From Paenibacillus polymyxa M1 (GTDB lineage Bacteria > Bacillota > Bacilli > Paenibacillales > Paenibacillaceae): a stretch of DNA of 64,000 bases. Shown one piece after another: positions 7,229-15,453 of the stretch. The stretch is taken from assembly GCF_000237325.1 (NCBI RefSeq), contig NC_017542.1, positions 2,886,501 to 2,950,500 on the forward strand, in the 5' to 3' direction. The notes beneath the pieces are model-generated. The model had not been told where the DNA came from, did not search any database, and saw only the letters and a list, made by a program, of their open reading frames with translations. Each line of letters begins with the position of its first letter. Position 1 is the stretch's first letter. Position numbers and translations under genes: made by a program.

Positions 7229-8395
7229 TTAAGCATATTGCTGCAAGGAGCAAACCCATTTTTCTTCCTGGGTATCGCTCTGCATGCTCAGAATTTGCAT
7301 GACCGCATGTCTGGCGGAATCCTGCTGTCTGCACAGCCCTGCATTCTCCCTCATTTCTTCCAATAGGGAAGGCTGTTGAACCAGCCGCTGAAGCTGATCC
7401 TCCAAATTGTCATTCTGACATAGATACGCTACTCCCGCTTGAATCAAATAACTAGCATTATCCTTTTCCTGCCCCATTCGTGGCTCCAGCAGCAGCATGG
7501 GAAGCTGAAGCGCCAGCGCTTCGGAGGTCGTCAGTCCGCCCGGCTTGGTAATCAATACGTCTGCGGACGCCATCCATTCATGGATTCCCTCCAGGAAGCC
7601 TGTCAGCATGACGTTATCCCTGTCTCCCAACGCTTCATGCAGACGGTTCAGCAGCTTCACATTGCGTCCGCATACGATCACAAATTGCACGTTAGGGGGA
7701 AAAGAGTCAGATTGCATTTGCTCGATGAAGGATTTATCGATAATCCCGCAACCGCCCCCCATCACCAGCACGACAAAGGCGTCAAGAGGCAAGGCCAGCT
7801 TCTCGCGCAGCCGGTCTTTATTGTCGGTCTGACTGTAGGATGGGCGAACAGGGATGCCCGTTACAGCAATTTTGTGGTCAGCAACGCCTTTTCTCTGCAG
7901 AGCTGCACGCACACCTTCGGAGCCGACCAGATACAGATCCGTAAACGGATGTATCCAATAACTATGATCGGAATGGTCAGTAATGACTGTTGCCGCAGGC
8001 AGATCCGTCATCCCTTTTTCCTTAAGCAAGGAAATGGCGGCTGATGCCAGCGGGAACGTACTGACAATCAACGTCGGCTGTTCCTCATTCAGAAGTTTGA
8101 GCAGCCGCTGTAGGCTGGTTGTGAGAAAATGCTTCAGGAAGAAAGTAAGTGTACTGTCCGTCCGGGTCTTCTGATACATATATCCGTATGAGGAGGGAAA
8201 ATGCTTCACCCATTGCAGGAAGCAATACCGTTCAACCACATGCATGCGGGGATGGATCCATTGCATAAAGTCGACCACCTCTACTCCCTGTTTGTACAAC
8301 ACCGATGCCTCCAAAATCGCCTTGGCCGCCTGCATATGTCCATCCCCGAGCGCGCCGGACAAAATCAGCAGCTTTTCCCGTTTTATGTTATTCAT
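7229..8395 (-). CDS. GT28 glycosyltransferase, UgtP/MGDG synthase-like (first copy)
   Basis: 388 residues from the ATG at 8395, which has GGAGGC eight bases upstream; two TTG codons just before it are less likely starts. LILSGALGDGHMQAAKAIL is the N-terminal lipid-acceptor signature, TGIPVRPSY lies near residue 190, and KPGGLTTSEALALQLP with EPRMGQEKDNASYL forms the donor site. It is a paralogue of the gene two positions downstream, sharing the same motif order and spacing. The role is transfer of a sugar to a membrane lipid on the cytoplasmic face. The presence of PAP2 and DedA genes just upstream points to lipid-carrier recycling and flipping. Confidence 0.88.
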   Translation of the reverse strand: MNNIKREKLLILSGALGDGHMQAAKAILEASVLYKQGVEVVDFMQWIHPRMHVVERYCFLQWVKHFPSSYGYMYQKTRTDSTLTFFLKHFLTTSLQRLLKLLNEEQPTLIVSTFPLASAAISLLKEKGMTDLPAATVITDHSDHSYWIHPFTDLYLVGSEGVRAALQRKGVADHKIAVTGIPVRPSYSQTDNKDRLREKLALPLDAFVVLVMGGGCGIIDKSFIEQMQSDSFPPNVQFVIVCGRNVKLLNRLHEALGDRDNVMLTGFLEGIHEWMASADVLITKPGGLTTSEALALQLPMLLLEPRMGQEKDNASYLIQAGVAYLCQNDNLEDQLQRLVQQPSLLEEMRENAGLCRQQDSARHAVMQILSMQSDTQEEKWVCSLQQYA

Positions 8396-8419
8396 CAACA
8401 ATCGCCTCCTTCGTGAAAT

Positions 8420-8941
8420 TTAACTATGTATGAACAAAATAACCAGCACCGCCGTTAGGAATCCGACCATCCCACCAGCCACACAATCGATTGGATAGTG
8501 ATAGCCCCAATAAACCCGGGATATGGCCACCAACAAGGCCAGACCAATCAAGACAAGCATAATTGCCGGCGATGAGGCCAACATAAAAGGTGTAACCAAG
8601 GCGAAAATAGCGGTTGTATGGCCGGATGGGAAGGAATAATCTTTCAACGGGAATTTGCCTACCTTTACCTGCTCCAGCTTGCGGAAAGGCCGGTCTCTGC
8701 GCACCTTTCTCTTGATCAGAACAGCAACGATATGGCTAACGGCCAGTGCGATCAAGCTTTGCAGCCCGATTCTGCTGAACTCCCCCTCGGCGAACCATGC
8801 CAAGGATACTGCGCAAATGATGGTAAATAAAGCTCCGCCCAAATGGGTAATCCATCCGAACAATCGGTCCAAGACCCGACTACTCAGCCGATGGTTGCAC
8901 CAGAAGAACATCGTTTGATCAATTCGCCTTATCCACTGCAT
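8420..8941 (-). CDS. PAP2-family lipid phosphatase
   Basis: 173 residues with about five membrane segments. All three PAP2 signature motifs are present: KRKVRRDRP (K-x6-RP), PSGHTTA and SRVYWGYHYPID (SR-x5-H-x3-D). These enzymes dephosphorylate undecaprenyl diphosphate, phosphatidic acid or related lipid phosphates at the outer face. I chose the ATG at 8941 because GGAGG lies about 10 bases upstream; an ATG at 8959 would add MEAERR. The start overlaps the end of the DedA gene, which indicates coupling. Context suggests recycling of the lipid carrier or head group used by the two GT28 enzymes. Confidence 0.87.
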   Translation of the reverse strand: MQWIRRIDQTMFFWCNHRLSSRVLDRLFGWITHLGGALFTIICAVSLAWFAEGEFSRIGLQSLIALAVSHIVAVLIKRKVRRDRPFRKLEQVKVGKFPLKDYSFPSGHTTAIFALVTPFMLASSPAIMLVLIGLALLVAISRVYWGYHYPIDCVAGGMVGFLTAVLVILFIHS

Positions 8942-9557
8942 CCTTCTTTCCGCCTCCATTCCCTTTTTTTTTCATAGATTGATGTTCCCCCCTTATCTTC
9001 CTCCGCTCAGACAGCTTCCGTATTAAGAACCATATTGCCGCAATCGCTATACCAACGCCCACCAGCATAATCGTGAGAACTTGGTTCACCATATTCTCTG
9101 CCGCGCGGCCATATATATAGAAGAGAAAACCGACTACATAAAACTTCACCGCCCGGCCAATGGCCGCATAGCTGAGCAGCTTCCATAACGTATAATTCAT
9201 GCATCCGGATAAAATCGTAAATATTTTAAACGGGATCGGAGTGAACGATCCGATCAGGATTGCGGCCTCGCCATGGCGGGCAAATAAGTCGCTTGCCGAA
9301 TCCAGCCATTTTTTCTTCATTACACTGCCTAAAACATGCTTTCCCGACAGCTTGCCGATCCCATAACCGATCGGTGTCCCAAGCAGGCTTCCGGCAAAGC
9401 CTACCGTAGCGAGCCATAAAGCCGACTCCGGTTGCATCGCGCTTAAAGAAAGCTGCAGGAAGAACGCCGGGATAGGGAAGATAATCGCATCGAGCATAGC
9501 GTGAATAAAAAGTCCCGTCGCTCCGAAGTTCTGTAAAAATTCCATAATTTCATCCAT
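8919..9557 (-). CDS. DedA/VTT-family membrane protein
   Basis: About 212 residues from the ATG at 9557 (GGGAAGG six bases upstream). Upstream in-frame starts exist at 9647 and 9674, but the extra residues do not look like a DedA N-terminus. The VTT core is clear: the re-entrant block near IFPIPAFFLQLSLS, then GSLLGTPIGYGIGKLSGK and FTPIPFKIFTILSG, and the late GRAVKFYVVG block where the family often has a GRxxRY-like motif. DedA proteins flip or move undecaprenyl phosphate and phospholipids, some driven by proton motive force. The tail is basic and Gly/Lys-rich and overlaps the PAP2 start. A remnant of a second DedA lies at the far end of this operon. Confidence 0.85.
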   Translation of the reverse strand: MDEIMEFLQNFGATGLFIHAMLDAIIFPIPAFFLQLSLSAMQPESALWLATVGFAGSLLGTPIGYGIGKLSGKHVLGSVMKKKWLDSASDLFARHGEAAILIGSFTPIPFKIFTILSGCMNYTLWKLLSYAAIGRAVKFYVVGFLFYIYGRAAENMVNQVLTIMLVGVGIAIAAIWFLIRKLSERRKIRGEHQSMKKKGNGGGKKDAVDKAN

Positions 9558-9698
9558 GAATGCCTTCCCGCCTTTGTTACAGAGCATGATGAAAAATAGG
9601 TTACCTTTGGGTGGTATGGGTTTCCAGTCGCTGTGTTTCAACTCCATACCGCCCTCCAGGAACTTACCCACCACGCTCCTAGTTTCTTTTGTTTTTAA

Positions 9699-10328
9699 TT
9701 AATTGGATCTTGATTTGGGTAGACATAACTCCTTTGAAACGGACTGTCTCTTCATCGTCATAAATCGGTTCCTCAGCGAGCTGCGGGAGTGAATCAGCAT
9801 CATCGGTATCAATTGTTCGGTCTTGCGGCCAATCCGCTTCTTGCCTTCAGGGTGCATGACGGATAACAACAATCGTAGATAAGCCGTTGTAATTCGTTGA
9901 AACAGATCGGACTTCATCGGCTGTTGTTCGAAACCAAGACCATGTATCAAACCACGATGAAGCAGCGTAATGGCGACTAACGCCTTTACCTCTCTGAACT
10001 CCGGCTGACTTGCGAATGCCTCGCTGATCTGCTGCATGGATTTCCGTGTAAGCCGGGCCGTCATGAGCGCCGCGCGGTCTGAGTCTTCGGATTTGATCAG
10101 CATCAGAATCTTTTCATTATTGAGATGGAGTTCTCCGACCAGATCGCCTCTATCGATGATGGTGGAGTCCGCACAGACGATGCTCTCCCCTCGGTGTTTC
10201 TTAATCATGACTTTGCAAATTCCAAAGTGCGATGTATGCGATCCGCGAAAGCGTGAAATCCAATCGAACCCTCTTTCCCACACCATCCAGACTGCCTGCA
10301 TTGAAGATTTGCGTAAACGAAGCAACAT
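9699..10328 (-). CDS. YkoP-like domain protein, first gene of the envelope operon
   Basis: About 209 residues from the ATG at 10328; an ATG at 10340 is also possible but has a worse-spaced ribosome site. The central block GDLVGELHLNNEKILM, preceded by STIIDRG, and the later LGFEQQPM segment match what I remember of the YkoP domain, which occurs alone or fused to polysaccharide deacetylases. The function is unknown; there is no signal peptide or membrane helix. Its presence with a deacetylase here repeats that association. It begins the operon directly behind a good sigma-A-like promoter with an embedded dyad. The C-terminal 40 residues are basic. Confidence 0.7.
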   Translation of the reverse strand: MLLRLRKSSMQAVWMVWERGFDWISRFRGSHTSHFGICKVMIKKHRGESIVCADSTIIDRGDLVGELHLNNEKILMLIKSEDSDRAALMTARLTRKSMQQISEAFASQPEFREVKALVAITLLHRGLIHGLGFEQQPMKSDLFQRITTAYLRLLLSVMHPEGKKRIGRKTEQLIPMMLIHSRSSLRNRFMTMKRQSVSKELCLPKSRSN

Positions 10329-10354
10329 TGATCCAACCATCCCTCATTCTTATT

Positions 10355-10384
10355 TTTATCGACAAATTCCATTGAAATTGTCAA
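10355..10384 (-). promoter_or_regulatory. Promoter with embedded palindrome for the envelope operon
   Basis: On the minus strand TTGACA (10384-10379) and GATAAA (10360-10355) are 18 bp apart. The imperfect palindrome GACAAATTCC..GAAATTGTC at 10361-10382 fills the spacer and overlaps the -35 box. A repressor bound there would block RNA polymerase. The transcription start would fall about 15-25 bp before the YkoP-like gene. Confidence 0.6.
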
Positions 10385-10743
10385 ACTGAAATAATATTTC
10401 TATGTGAATTCCTTATCTCTGTTAACTTAATGATAGAGGATTTAACCAAGAGAGCATACGGGCTGAAGTACTGGCAGGGCCGGATACATCCGGTTGCCTA
10501 CTGTACATGATTAAGTATGAAAAACAAATCTTAATTAAACGTAAAGAGATTCTTAAAAAAAAGTTAATTTTTGTTTCGGGTTGGAGGTCCGTCACTCAAT
10601 TTGATGCACATCGCTGCTCGCTCAAGTTTTCATATATAAGTGCGACCAAAAATAGTAAGCCAATAAGAAACACTTAAACTTTGATGAGGTAAGTATCAGA
10701 GTGGCAAATAGGTCGGAATGGTATTGAAAATCTGCCATATTTC
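10385..10743. other. Gene-free stretch next to repeat copy B
   Basis: No recognisable gene. A 38-codon minus-strand frame at 10622-10738 begins with ATG seven bases after the AAAAGGAG at the end of repeat copy B and reads MADFQYHSDLFATLILTS and on to MKT. It resembles nothing I know and may be the stump of a deleted gene. Confidence 0.4.
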
Positions 10744-10935
10744 ACTCCTTTTCGAATGATGAATGATTTCATAACGCAATCGCTCCATTATTTTAGAATG
10801 TTGTTCTGCTTTACCCCCTCACCTTACCTCCGATATTGTTAAATCGAACAGTGATAAAACCGCCAAGCTTTGATGACATCGTACTTGGGCCTGTCACATA
10901 TACCGCATGACAAACTGTCAACTATCTTATATGAC
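10744..10935 (-). repeat. Dispersed 192-bp repeat, copy B
   Basis: Near-identical partner of 3585-3779, in the same orientation and about 7 kb away; three single-base indels account for the length difference. It keeps the TGACAGTTTGTCA dyad and the AAAAGGAG ribosome-site-like end. In this copy it leads into a 38-codon frame instead of the serine hydrolase tail. The two copies bracket the envelope operon and the DedA remnant. Confidence 0.75.
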
Positions 10936-11074
10936 TAGGTCTGAATCATTCGAAAATTGATTTGCAAAAAAATATAAGAAGGTGTGCGTAATTCGTGTTC
11001 TCGATAATGAAAAAAAGGTTCTGATTATAATAATGGAATTTATTCACTCACTTTCTAAGGAAATTCTGCCCGTT

Positions 11075-11112
11075 AAAAAAGGAGCCGATCACGTTGATCA
11101 GCTCCTTTTTTT
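11075..11112. terminator. Bidirectional Rho-independent terminator
   Basis: AAAAAAGGAGCCGATCA, a short loop, then TGATCAGCTCCTTTTTTT. The 11-bp GC-rich stem is flanked by A- and T-tracts, so it can work on either strand. It lies 73 bp beyond the XRE gene and probably ends the rph/XRE transcript. Confidence 0.85.
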
Positions 11113-11185
11113 ATTAAGTTAGCGTTTGCCGTTAAAGTTTAATGGATCACATTTGTTGCCTTAATGGAACCTGGCACTTATTCCA

Positions 11186-11419
11186 TTAATCTCCCTTTAC
11201 TTCATTATCATTCGGAATTAATTCATACAATGTACGAACATCACAACCGATGGAATCGGCGATCGATATGGCAATTTTGAGAGGCATCACTCTCTTGTTT
11301 TCAATAAAGTCGTAAACTCGTTCCGGTTTAAAAAGCAAGTCTTTTGCCAGCCATTCTGCTGACTTTCCAGATTCCATCAATCGTTCACTCAGTAAGCAAC
11401 GTCCTAGTTCAAATTTCAA
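11186..11419 (-). CDS. Small XRE-type helix-turn-helix protein
   Basis: 77 residues, essentially one Cro/CI-like HTH domain: SAEWLAKDLLFKPERVYDFI for helices 2-3 and LKIAISIADSIGCDVRTLYEL for helices 4-5. The start is TTG at 11419 with GGGAGG nine bases upstream. It lies downstream of the rifampicin phosphotransferase on the same strand, and its start overlaps the end of a short open frame (stop at 11409-11411). It has no other domain, so it acts as a DNA-binding regulator or as an antitoxin-like partner; nothing beside it looks like a toxin. It may regulate rph. Confidence 0.75.
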   Translation of the reverse strand: MKFELGRCLLSERLMESGKSAEWLAKDLLFKPERVYDFIENKRVMPLKIAISIADSIGCDVRTLYELIPNDNEVKGD

Positions 11420-11566
11420 GAAGCGATGACCTCCCGCATAAGATAATATTTAACCTAAGCGTTGTCCATTGCCAGCATGAATATACTTCATAAAGGGAGC
11501 CATAACGATAAAGTTCCTCTTGCGTCGGCCCAATTTGTTGGGTGAGCTCCTTCCCGTCGCTATCGT
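11409..11566 (-). other. Short open frame between rph and the XRE gene
   Basis: About 50 codons stay open with protein-like composition (GKELTQQIGPTQEELYRYGS, LYEVYSCWQWTTLRLN) and end in TGA overlapping the TTG start of the XRE gene. There is no standard start codon with a ribosome site in the frame, so it may be a decayed gene tail or chance. I do not recognise it. Confidence 0.25.
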
Positions 11567-11583
11567 TTCCCCTTATTTATCCA

Positions 11584-14202
11584 TTACAAAAATTCGATAT
11601 ACCCTTCTGTTCCATGCACGCGAATTCGTTGCCCATCTTTTATCGATTTGGTCGCATTCTCCACTCCGACAACGGCTGGCAAGCCATATTCACGTGCGAT
11701 AACGGCTCCGTGGGTCATCAGTCCGCCCACCTCCGTAACCAACCCTTTTATGGATAAAAACAATGGAGTCCAGCTGGGATCAGTAAAGGCGGTGACTAGT
11801 ATATCGCCATCTTCCAGATCAGCCCCTTCTATATTCAGGAGCACACGTGCCCGCCCCTCTACAACACCCGAAGAAACAGCGAGGCCTACAATAGCTTTAG
11901 CGGGGATATTTTCTCGTTTGTACTGACCCGTAATGATTTCGCCATCAGACGTGATAACACGTGGCGGAGTTAGTTTTTCATATAATCTATACTCGTCTTT
12001 GCGTTTGTCGATGACCTGGTAATCCAGTTTATTTGTGCGTATGGTTTCCTGCAATTCTTCAAAAGCGAGATAGTAAATATCTTCTTTTTCATGAAGAACG
12101 TTGGCTTGTACGAGTCGTTCCGCTTCCTTTAGTAAAGCCTGTTTATAAATGAAGTAGCGACTAACAATGTCGTATTTCGGATATTCACGATAACCGATGA
12201 AATTCCGGATCTGGTCGATCATTTGTTTTGTCTCTTCGGCTTTTTGTTCACCATCCGGTAATTGTTTCAATCGGGCTAATAAATCCTGTTCTTTTTTCAT
12301 TGCCTCCTGTCGCCCTTGCTCAAATTTTCGTTTACTGGCGCCAGGCTCAAGGTTTTTGATGTTACTGAGGATCATAGGTACCAATATATTTGGTTTTTCA
12401 CTCCAGCGTGTTCTTGTAATATCGATCTCCCCGGCACATCGCATTCCATATTTGTCGAGATAAGCAGTAATAACATCACGCACCTGCTGTCCACCTTCGA
12501 ATTGAACCAGTTCTTCTAAAAAGTTATCATCCTTTACCTGTTGTAAATACTCAATTATTTTCGGGTAGGGACGAATCACATCTGCAACATCCAATAGCTC
12601 CATACCCATTTCAGAAGTGACGTTGTTAGGTACAGATAAGGAAAGTGTGTCTGCTACGTTTTTTTCACCTAACCATTCATCCATTTTTTCATTGATCCAT
12701 GCTGAAGCATGGATGGCGGACATAATCACACTCAAGTTTTTCAGATCTGACGCACGCTGCCTCCGTTGCTGCATATCTTCCAGGATACAATCTAATACAT
12801 CCAATCCTGATTTCGTTTGGGTGTTATGTTTTAACGCTGATAACGATGTCTCACTACTCTTAATCAAATCGACAACAATTGCCGGGTCGTTTCCTGCTTC
12901 TGCCAGAATATCCGCAGACGACATACCCTTATGGCTTTTAACGGGTCCCGGTTCGCTTTTGTCAGATGGGTCCAATTTTATGAAATCTCCCCGCTCTATG
13001 ATGGTAATAAGCGCGTCTTTTATGAGCGGATCGGAGTGTCCTAAAACATCCAATAAATTTTGCCTGCCATCTGGTGAAGCCAGACCCATCGTGATATCCA
13101 CAAACAGCCTTCCACCACCAGTTTTAAACATGGGTGTGGCACCTGTTAACATCCAAACAGATATTCCCAGTGGTTTAATAGGATCAGTCATCATTTGCTG
13201 ATGGCCGACAGATACATACACGTGATTCTCCTGGTCATTTGCTTCAGGTATGGGATATAAAGTGGTGATCGGCCGGCTCTGGACAATATAAAATATATCA
13301 TCAGCCAAACACCATTCGATGTCTTGGGGGCAGCCGAAATGTTCTTCGATCTGTCTTCCAATGCGTGCCAGTTGTAAAATTTGTTGATCCGTAAGGGTTT
13401 GCGTTTTTTGCTGATCAGGATTGAGCTGCTTGGTCTCTGTTCCGCCTTCTTTCCGTCCATAAATAGCCATTTTTTTGGTTTCTATCCTCTTGCTGACGAT
13501 TACCCCATTCTGTACTTGATAACAATCGGCAGATACCAAGCCGGAGACCAGCGCTTCTCCAAGTCCGAAACTTGCATCGATAGAGAGCAGCTTTCGGTTG
13601 CCATTGATGGGATCAGCGGTAAATAAAATCCCTGAAGCTTGTGGGAACACCATCCTTTGAACGATGACAGATAAATAAACTTGGCTGTGATCAAATCCAT
13701 TCAGCATTCGGTAAATTACCGCGCGTTCCGTAAATAAAGAAGCCCAACATTTGCGGATATGCTCCAGGATGGATTCTTTGCCGATAATATTTAAATAGGT
13801 ATCTTGTTGACCAGCAAAAGAAGCATGCGGCAAATCCTCAGCAGTCGCACTAGAACGTACGGCATAAGCATATTCATCACCAAACTGGGAGAGATAGTGA
13901 GCAACTGCTTTCACAACATCAGAAGGAATGGCTACTTCCATAATGGCCTGTCGAATCTTCTTGCTGATATCATCAATTTGTTCTCGATCTTCTACTTTAA
14001 GCGTAGCTAGCTGATCCAGAAAAGCATGAACTATTTCGTTTTGTTCGATGGCTTTTTGATATCCCAATGTTGTAACACAAAACCCTTCTGGCACTTGTAT
14101 TCCTTCCATTTTGGTTAATGCCCCTAAGTGCAATCCTTTTCCACCAACAAGCAAAAGCTGAGTGTTATCCATTTCTTGAAAATCGAGAACCAGTGAATTC
14201 AT
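11584..14202 (-). CDS. rph: Rifampicin phosphotransferase
   Basis: 872 residues, close to the 865-870 of characterised RPH enzymes. Order: an N-terminal ATP-grasp domain (GGKGLHLGALTKM near 20, RSSATAEDLPHASFAGQQDT near 116), a central rifamycin-binding region of about 330-750, and a C-terminal swivelling phosphohistidine domain with GGLMTHGAVIAREYGLPA; the phosphocarrier His is about residue 831. The enzyme uses ATP to phosphorylate the C21 hydroxyl of rifamycins, giving AMP and phosphate, and inactivates the drug. The architecture is shared with PEP synthase, but the TH-GAVIAREYGLPAVVGV motif and length fit RPH better. A 12-codon leader and alternative hairpins lie upstream, which suggests drug-responsive control. 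Confidence 0.85.
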   Translation of the reverse strand: MNSLVLDFQEMDNTQLLLVGGKGLHLGALTKMEGIQVPEGFCVTTLGYQKAIEQNEIVHAFLDQLATLKVEDREQIDDISKKIRQAIMEVAIPSDVVKAVAHYLSQFGDEYAYAVRSSATAEDLPHASFAGQQDTYLNIIGKESILEHIRKCWASLFTERAVIYRMLNGFDHSQVYLSVIVQRMVFPQASGILFTADPINGNRKLLSIDASFGLGEALVSGLVSADCYQVQNGVIVSKRIETKKMAIYGRKEGGTETKQLNPDQQKTQTLTDQQILQLARIGRQIEEHFGCPQDIEWCLADDIFYIVQSRPITTLYPIPEANDQENHVYVSVGHQQMMTDPIKPLGISVWMLTGATPMFKTGGGRLFVDITMGLASPDGRQNLLDVLGHSDPLIKDALITIIERGDFIKLDPSDKSEPGPVKSHKGMSSADILAEAGNDPAIVVDLIKSSETSLSALKHNTQTKSGLDVLDCILEDMQQRRQRASDLKNLSVIMSAIHASAWINEKMDEWLGEKNVADTLSLSVPNNVTSEMGMELLDVADVIRPYPKIIEYLQQVKDDNFLEELVQFEGGQQVRDVITAYLDKYGMRCAGEIDITRTRWSEKPNILVPMILSNIKNLEPGASKRKFEQGRQEAMKKEQDLLARLKQLPDGEQKAEETKQMIDQIRNFIGYREYPKYDIVSRYFIYKQALLKEAERLVQANVLHEKEDIYYLAFEELQETIRTNKLDYQVIDKRKDEYRLYEKLTPPRVITSDGEIITGQYKRENIPAKAIVGLAVSSGVVEGRARVLLNIEGADLEDGDILVTAFTDPSWTPLFLSIKGLVTEVGGLMTHGAVIAREYGLPAVVGVENATKSIKDGQRIRVHGTEGYIEFL

Positions 14203-14270
14203 TCAACATCTCTCCTAACCATTAATATAGAGAAAAAAGCGAACAATCATGATCATGCCTAGTCACCGCC

Positions 14271-14334
14271 GAAGTAAGTCGCCGCGTACTTCTTCTCAAA
14301 ACCGCTTGATTATGTACGCAGCCTGATTGCACAT
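14271..14334 (-). promoter_or_regulatory. Candidate leader peptide and alternative hairpins upstream of rph
   Basis: On the minus strand an AGGAAG precedes ATG at 14334, opening a 12-residue frame MCNQAAYIIKRF with TGA at 14296-14298. Codons 5-7 lie in one arm (14314-14322, GCTGCGTAC on the minus strand) that pairs over nine positions, one a wobble, with 14281-14289. The distal arm can instead pair GAAGTA with TACTTC (14271-14292). Two exclusive hairpins overlapping a short reading frame are the hallmark of translational or transcriptional attenuation. No experimental support is known to me for rph. Confidence 0.35.
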
Positions 14335-14374
14335 TCCATCTTCCTTTCTATTTTCTGGGGGGGTAAAAAAAACA

Positions 14375-14449
14375 TTGACAAATCAAAGTTCTAGATGTAC
14401 TCTAATAATAGGGATAATATTTTTTTCGATTGTTTATATGATTTGTCAA
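14375..14449. promoter_or_regulatory. Long-spaced inverted repeat in the rph promoter region
   Basis: TTGACAAATCA at 14375-14385 is repeated in perfect inverse as TGATTTGTCAA at 14439-14449, 53 bp apart. Each copy also contains a TTGACA -35-like hexamer, pointing outward-in on opposite strands. The spacing suits two regulator sites that could be bridged. A clear -10 box at the right distance for rph is not visible. Confidence 0.45.
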
Positions 14450-14500
14450 TAACGCTATCGATTATATCATAGCTATTTTTTGTGTTCAATTATTTTATGT

Positions 14501-14542
14501 AAAAAGAGATGATCCTTGAATTTATCAGGGTCATCTCTTTTT
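14501..14542. terminator. Rho-independent terminator behind the LplC-like gene
   Basis: AAAAAGAGATGA pairs with TCATCTCTTTTT across a hairpin with an internal bulge; A- and T-tracts on both sides make it bidirectional. It lies 5 bp from the stop of the minus-strand permease gene. Confidence 0.85.
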
Positions 14543-14546
14543 GTGA

Positions 14547-15440
14547 TTACTCTTTTACCGATCCTACAACAATTCCAGTCACAAAATATTTTTGAAGTAA
14601 CGGATAAATCAGCAGTAGCGGGATGACAGCGACTACGATTTTTGCCGCATTTAGATTTTTATTTGAAATTTCAGTCAAGTTGCTAAGTTGTGCTGAGTTG
14701 GTGCCGGATTGAAGAAGTTCCGCAATATTCACGTTAAGGGACTGAATATACGTCATGAGCGGATAGTTGCTGACTTGAGTCATATAGATCAAACCGCTGA
14801 AGAAATCATTCCACGTTCCCACGATACTGAATAGTGCTACCGTCGCCAGCGCAGGGATGGACACGGGAACATACACTTTGAACAGGACCTGCAACGGACT
14901 TGCCCCATCGATGAATGCTGCTTCCTCTAGGGCCTTAGGTACAGCAGAGAAGAAGTTCATGACAAGGATGACACTGAATATAGGGACAGCTCCTGGTAGA
15001 ACAAGCGACCAAATTGTATTGAGCATATCGAGGTTTTTGATCAATAGATAACTCGGGATCATCCCACCGCTGAACAGCATGGCAAAAATCATGACGTTCA
15101 TATAAATGTTTCTGCCCTTAAATTCTCTTTTTGACTTGGAGAGCGGGTATGCCATTAGAACAATTAGAATCATGTTGAGAAGAAGTGTAAGCACAACACG
15201 TAGAACAGATATGCCAAAGGAACGCCAGAACTGAGCATCATCGATAATTTTCGTATACGCTGCGGTTGTAAAATTGACCGGTACGAGACCTACAGCATTA
15301 GCTGACACGGCCTCACTGCTGCTAAATGAAATCGCAACGATATTCCATAATGGAAGTAGGCAGATCAATGCCAGCAATATGACGATGGCATAGATGACTA
15401 ACCCGCCAATTCGATTTTTTTGGCTTACAGAATACGACAC
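14547..15440 (-). CDS. Sugar ABC transporter permease (LplC/YtcP type)
   Basis: 297 residues with six membrane helices. The cytoplasmic EAA loop is ALEEAAFIDGASPLQVLFKV, the contact site for the ATPase. The ending VVGSVKE is typical of LplC-like permeases of the CUT1 family. It works with the LplB-like permease 13 bp upstream and the solute-binding lipoprotein. As usual for these systems, no ATPase is encoded here; a shared MsmX-type ATPase elsewhere probably drives it. A strong terminator follows. Confidence 0.9.
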   Translation of the reverse strand: MSYSVSQKNRIGGLVIYAIVILLALICLLPLWNIVAISFSSSEAVSANAVGLVPVNFTTAAYTKIIDDAQFWRSFGISVLRVVLTLLLNMILIVLMAYPLSKSKREFKGRNIYMNVMIFAMLFSGGMIPSYLLIKNLDMLNTIWSLVLPGAVPIFSVILVMNFFSAVPKALEEAAFIDGASPLQVLFKVYVPVSIPALATVALFSIVGTWNDFFSGLIYMTQVSNYPLMTYIQSLNVNIAELLQSGTNSAQLSNLTEISNKNLNAAKIVVAVIPLLLIYPLLQKYFVTGIVVGSVKE

Positions 15441-15453
15441 AGGCTTCGCCTCC

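Noticed and set aside
7439..8044. 201-codon plus-strand frame in the first GT28 gene
   Set aside because: Antisense to a gene with intact lipid-acceptor and donor motifs; His/Gln/Arg-rich composition typical of a shadow frame.
12617..13201. 194-codon plus-strand frame inside rph
   Set aside because: It lies opposite a gene with clear ATP-grasp and phosphohistidine motifs, has no ribosome site, and its composition is that of a complementary strand.
14201..14546. Considered a rifamycin-associated element (RAE) before rph
   Set aside because: The GC-rich palindrome that I remember for actinomycete RAE is not present; only the AT-rich inverted repeat and leader hairpins were found.
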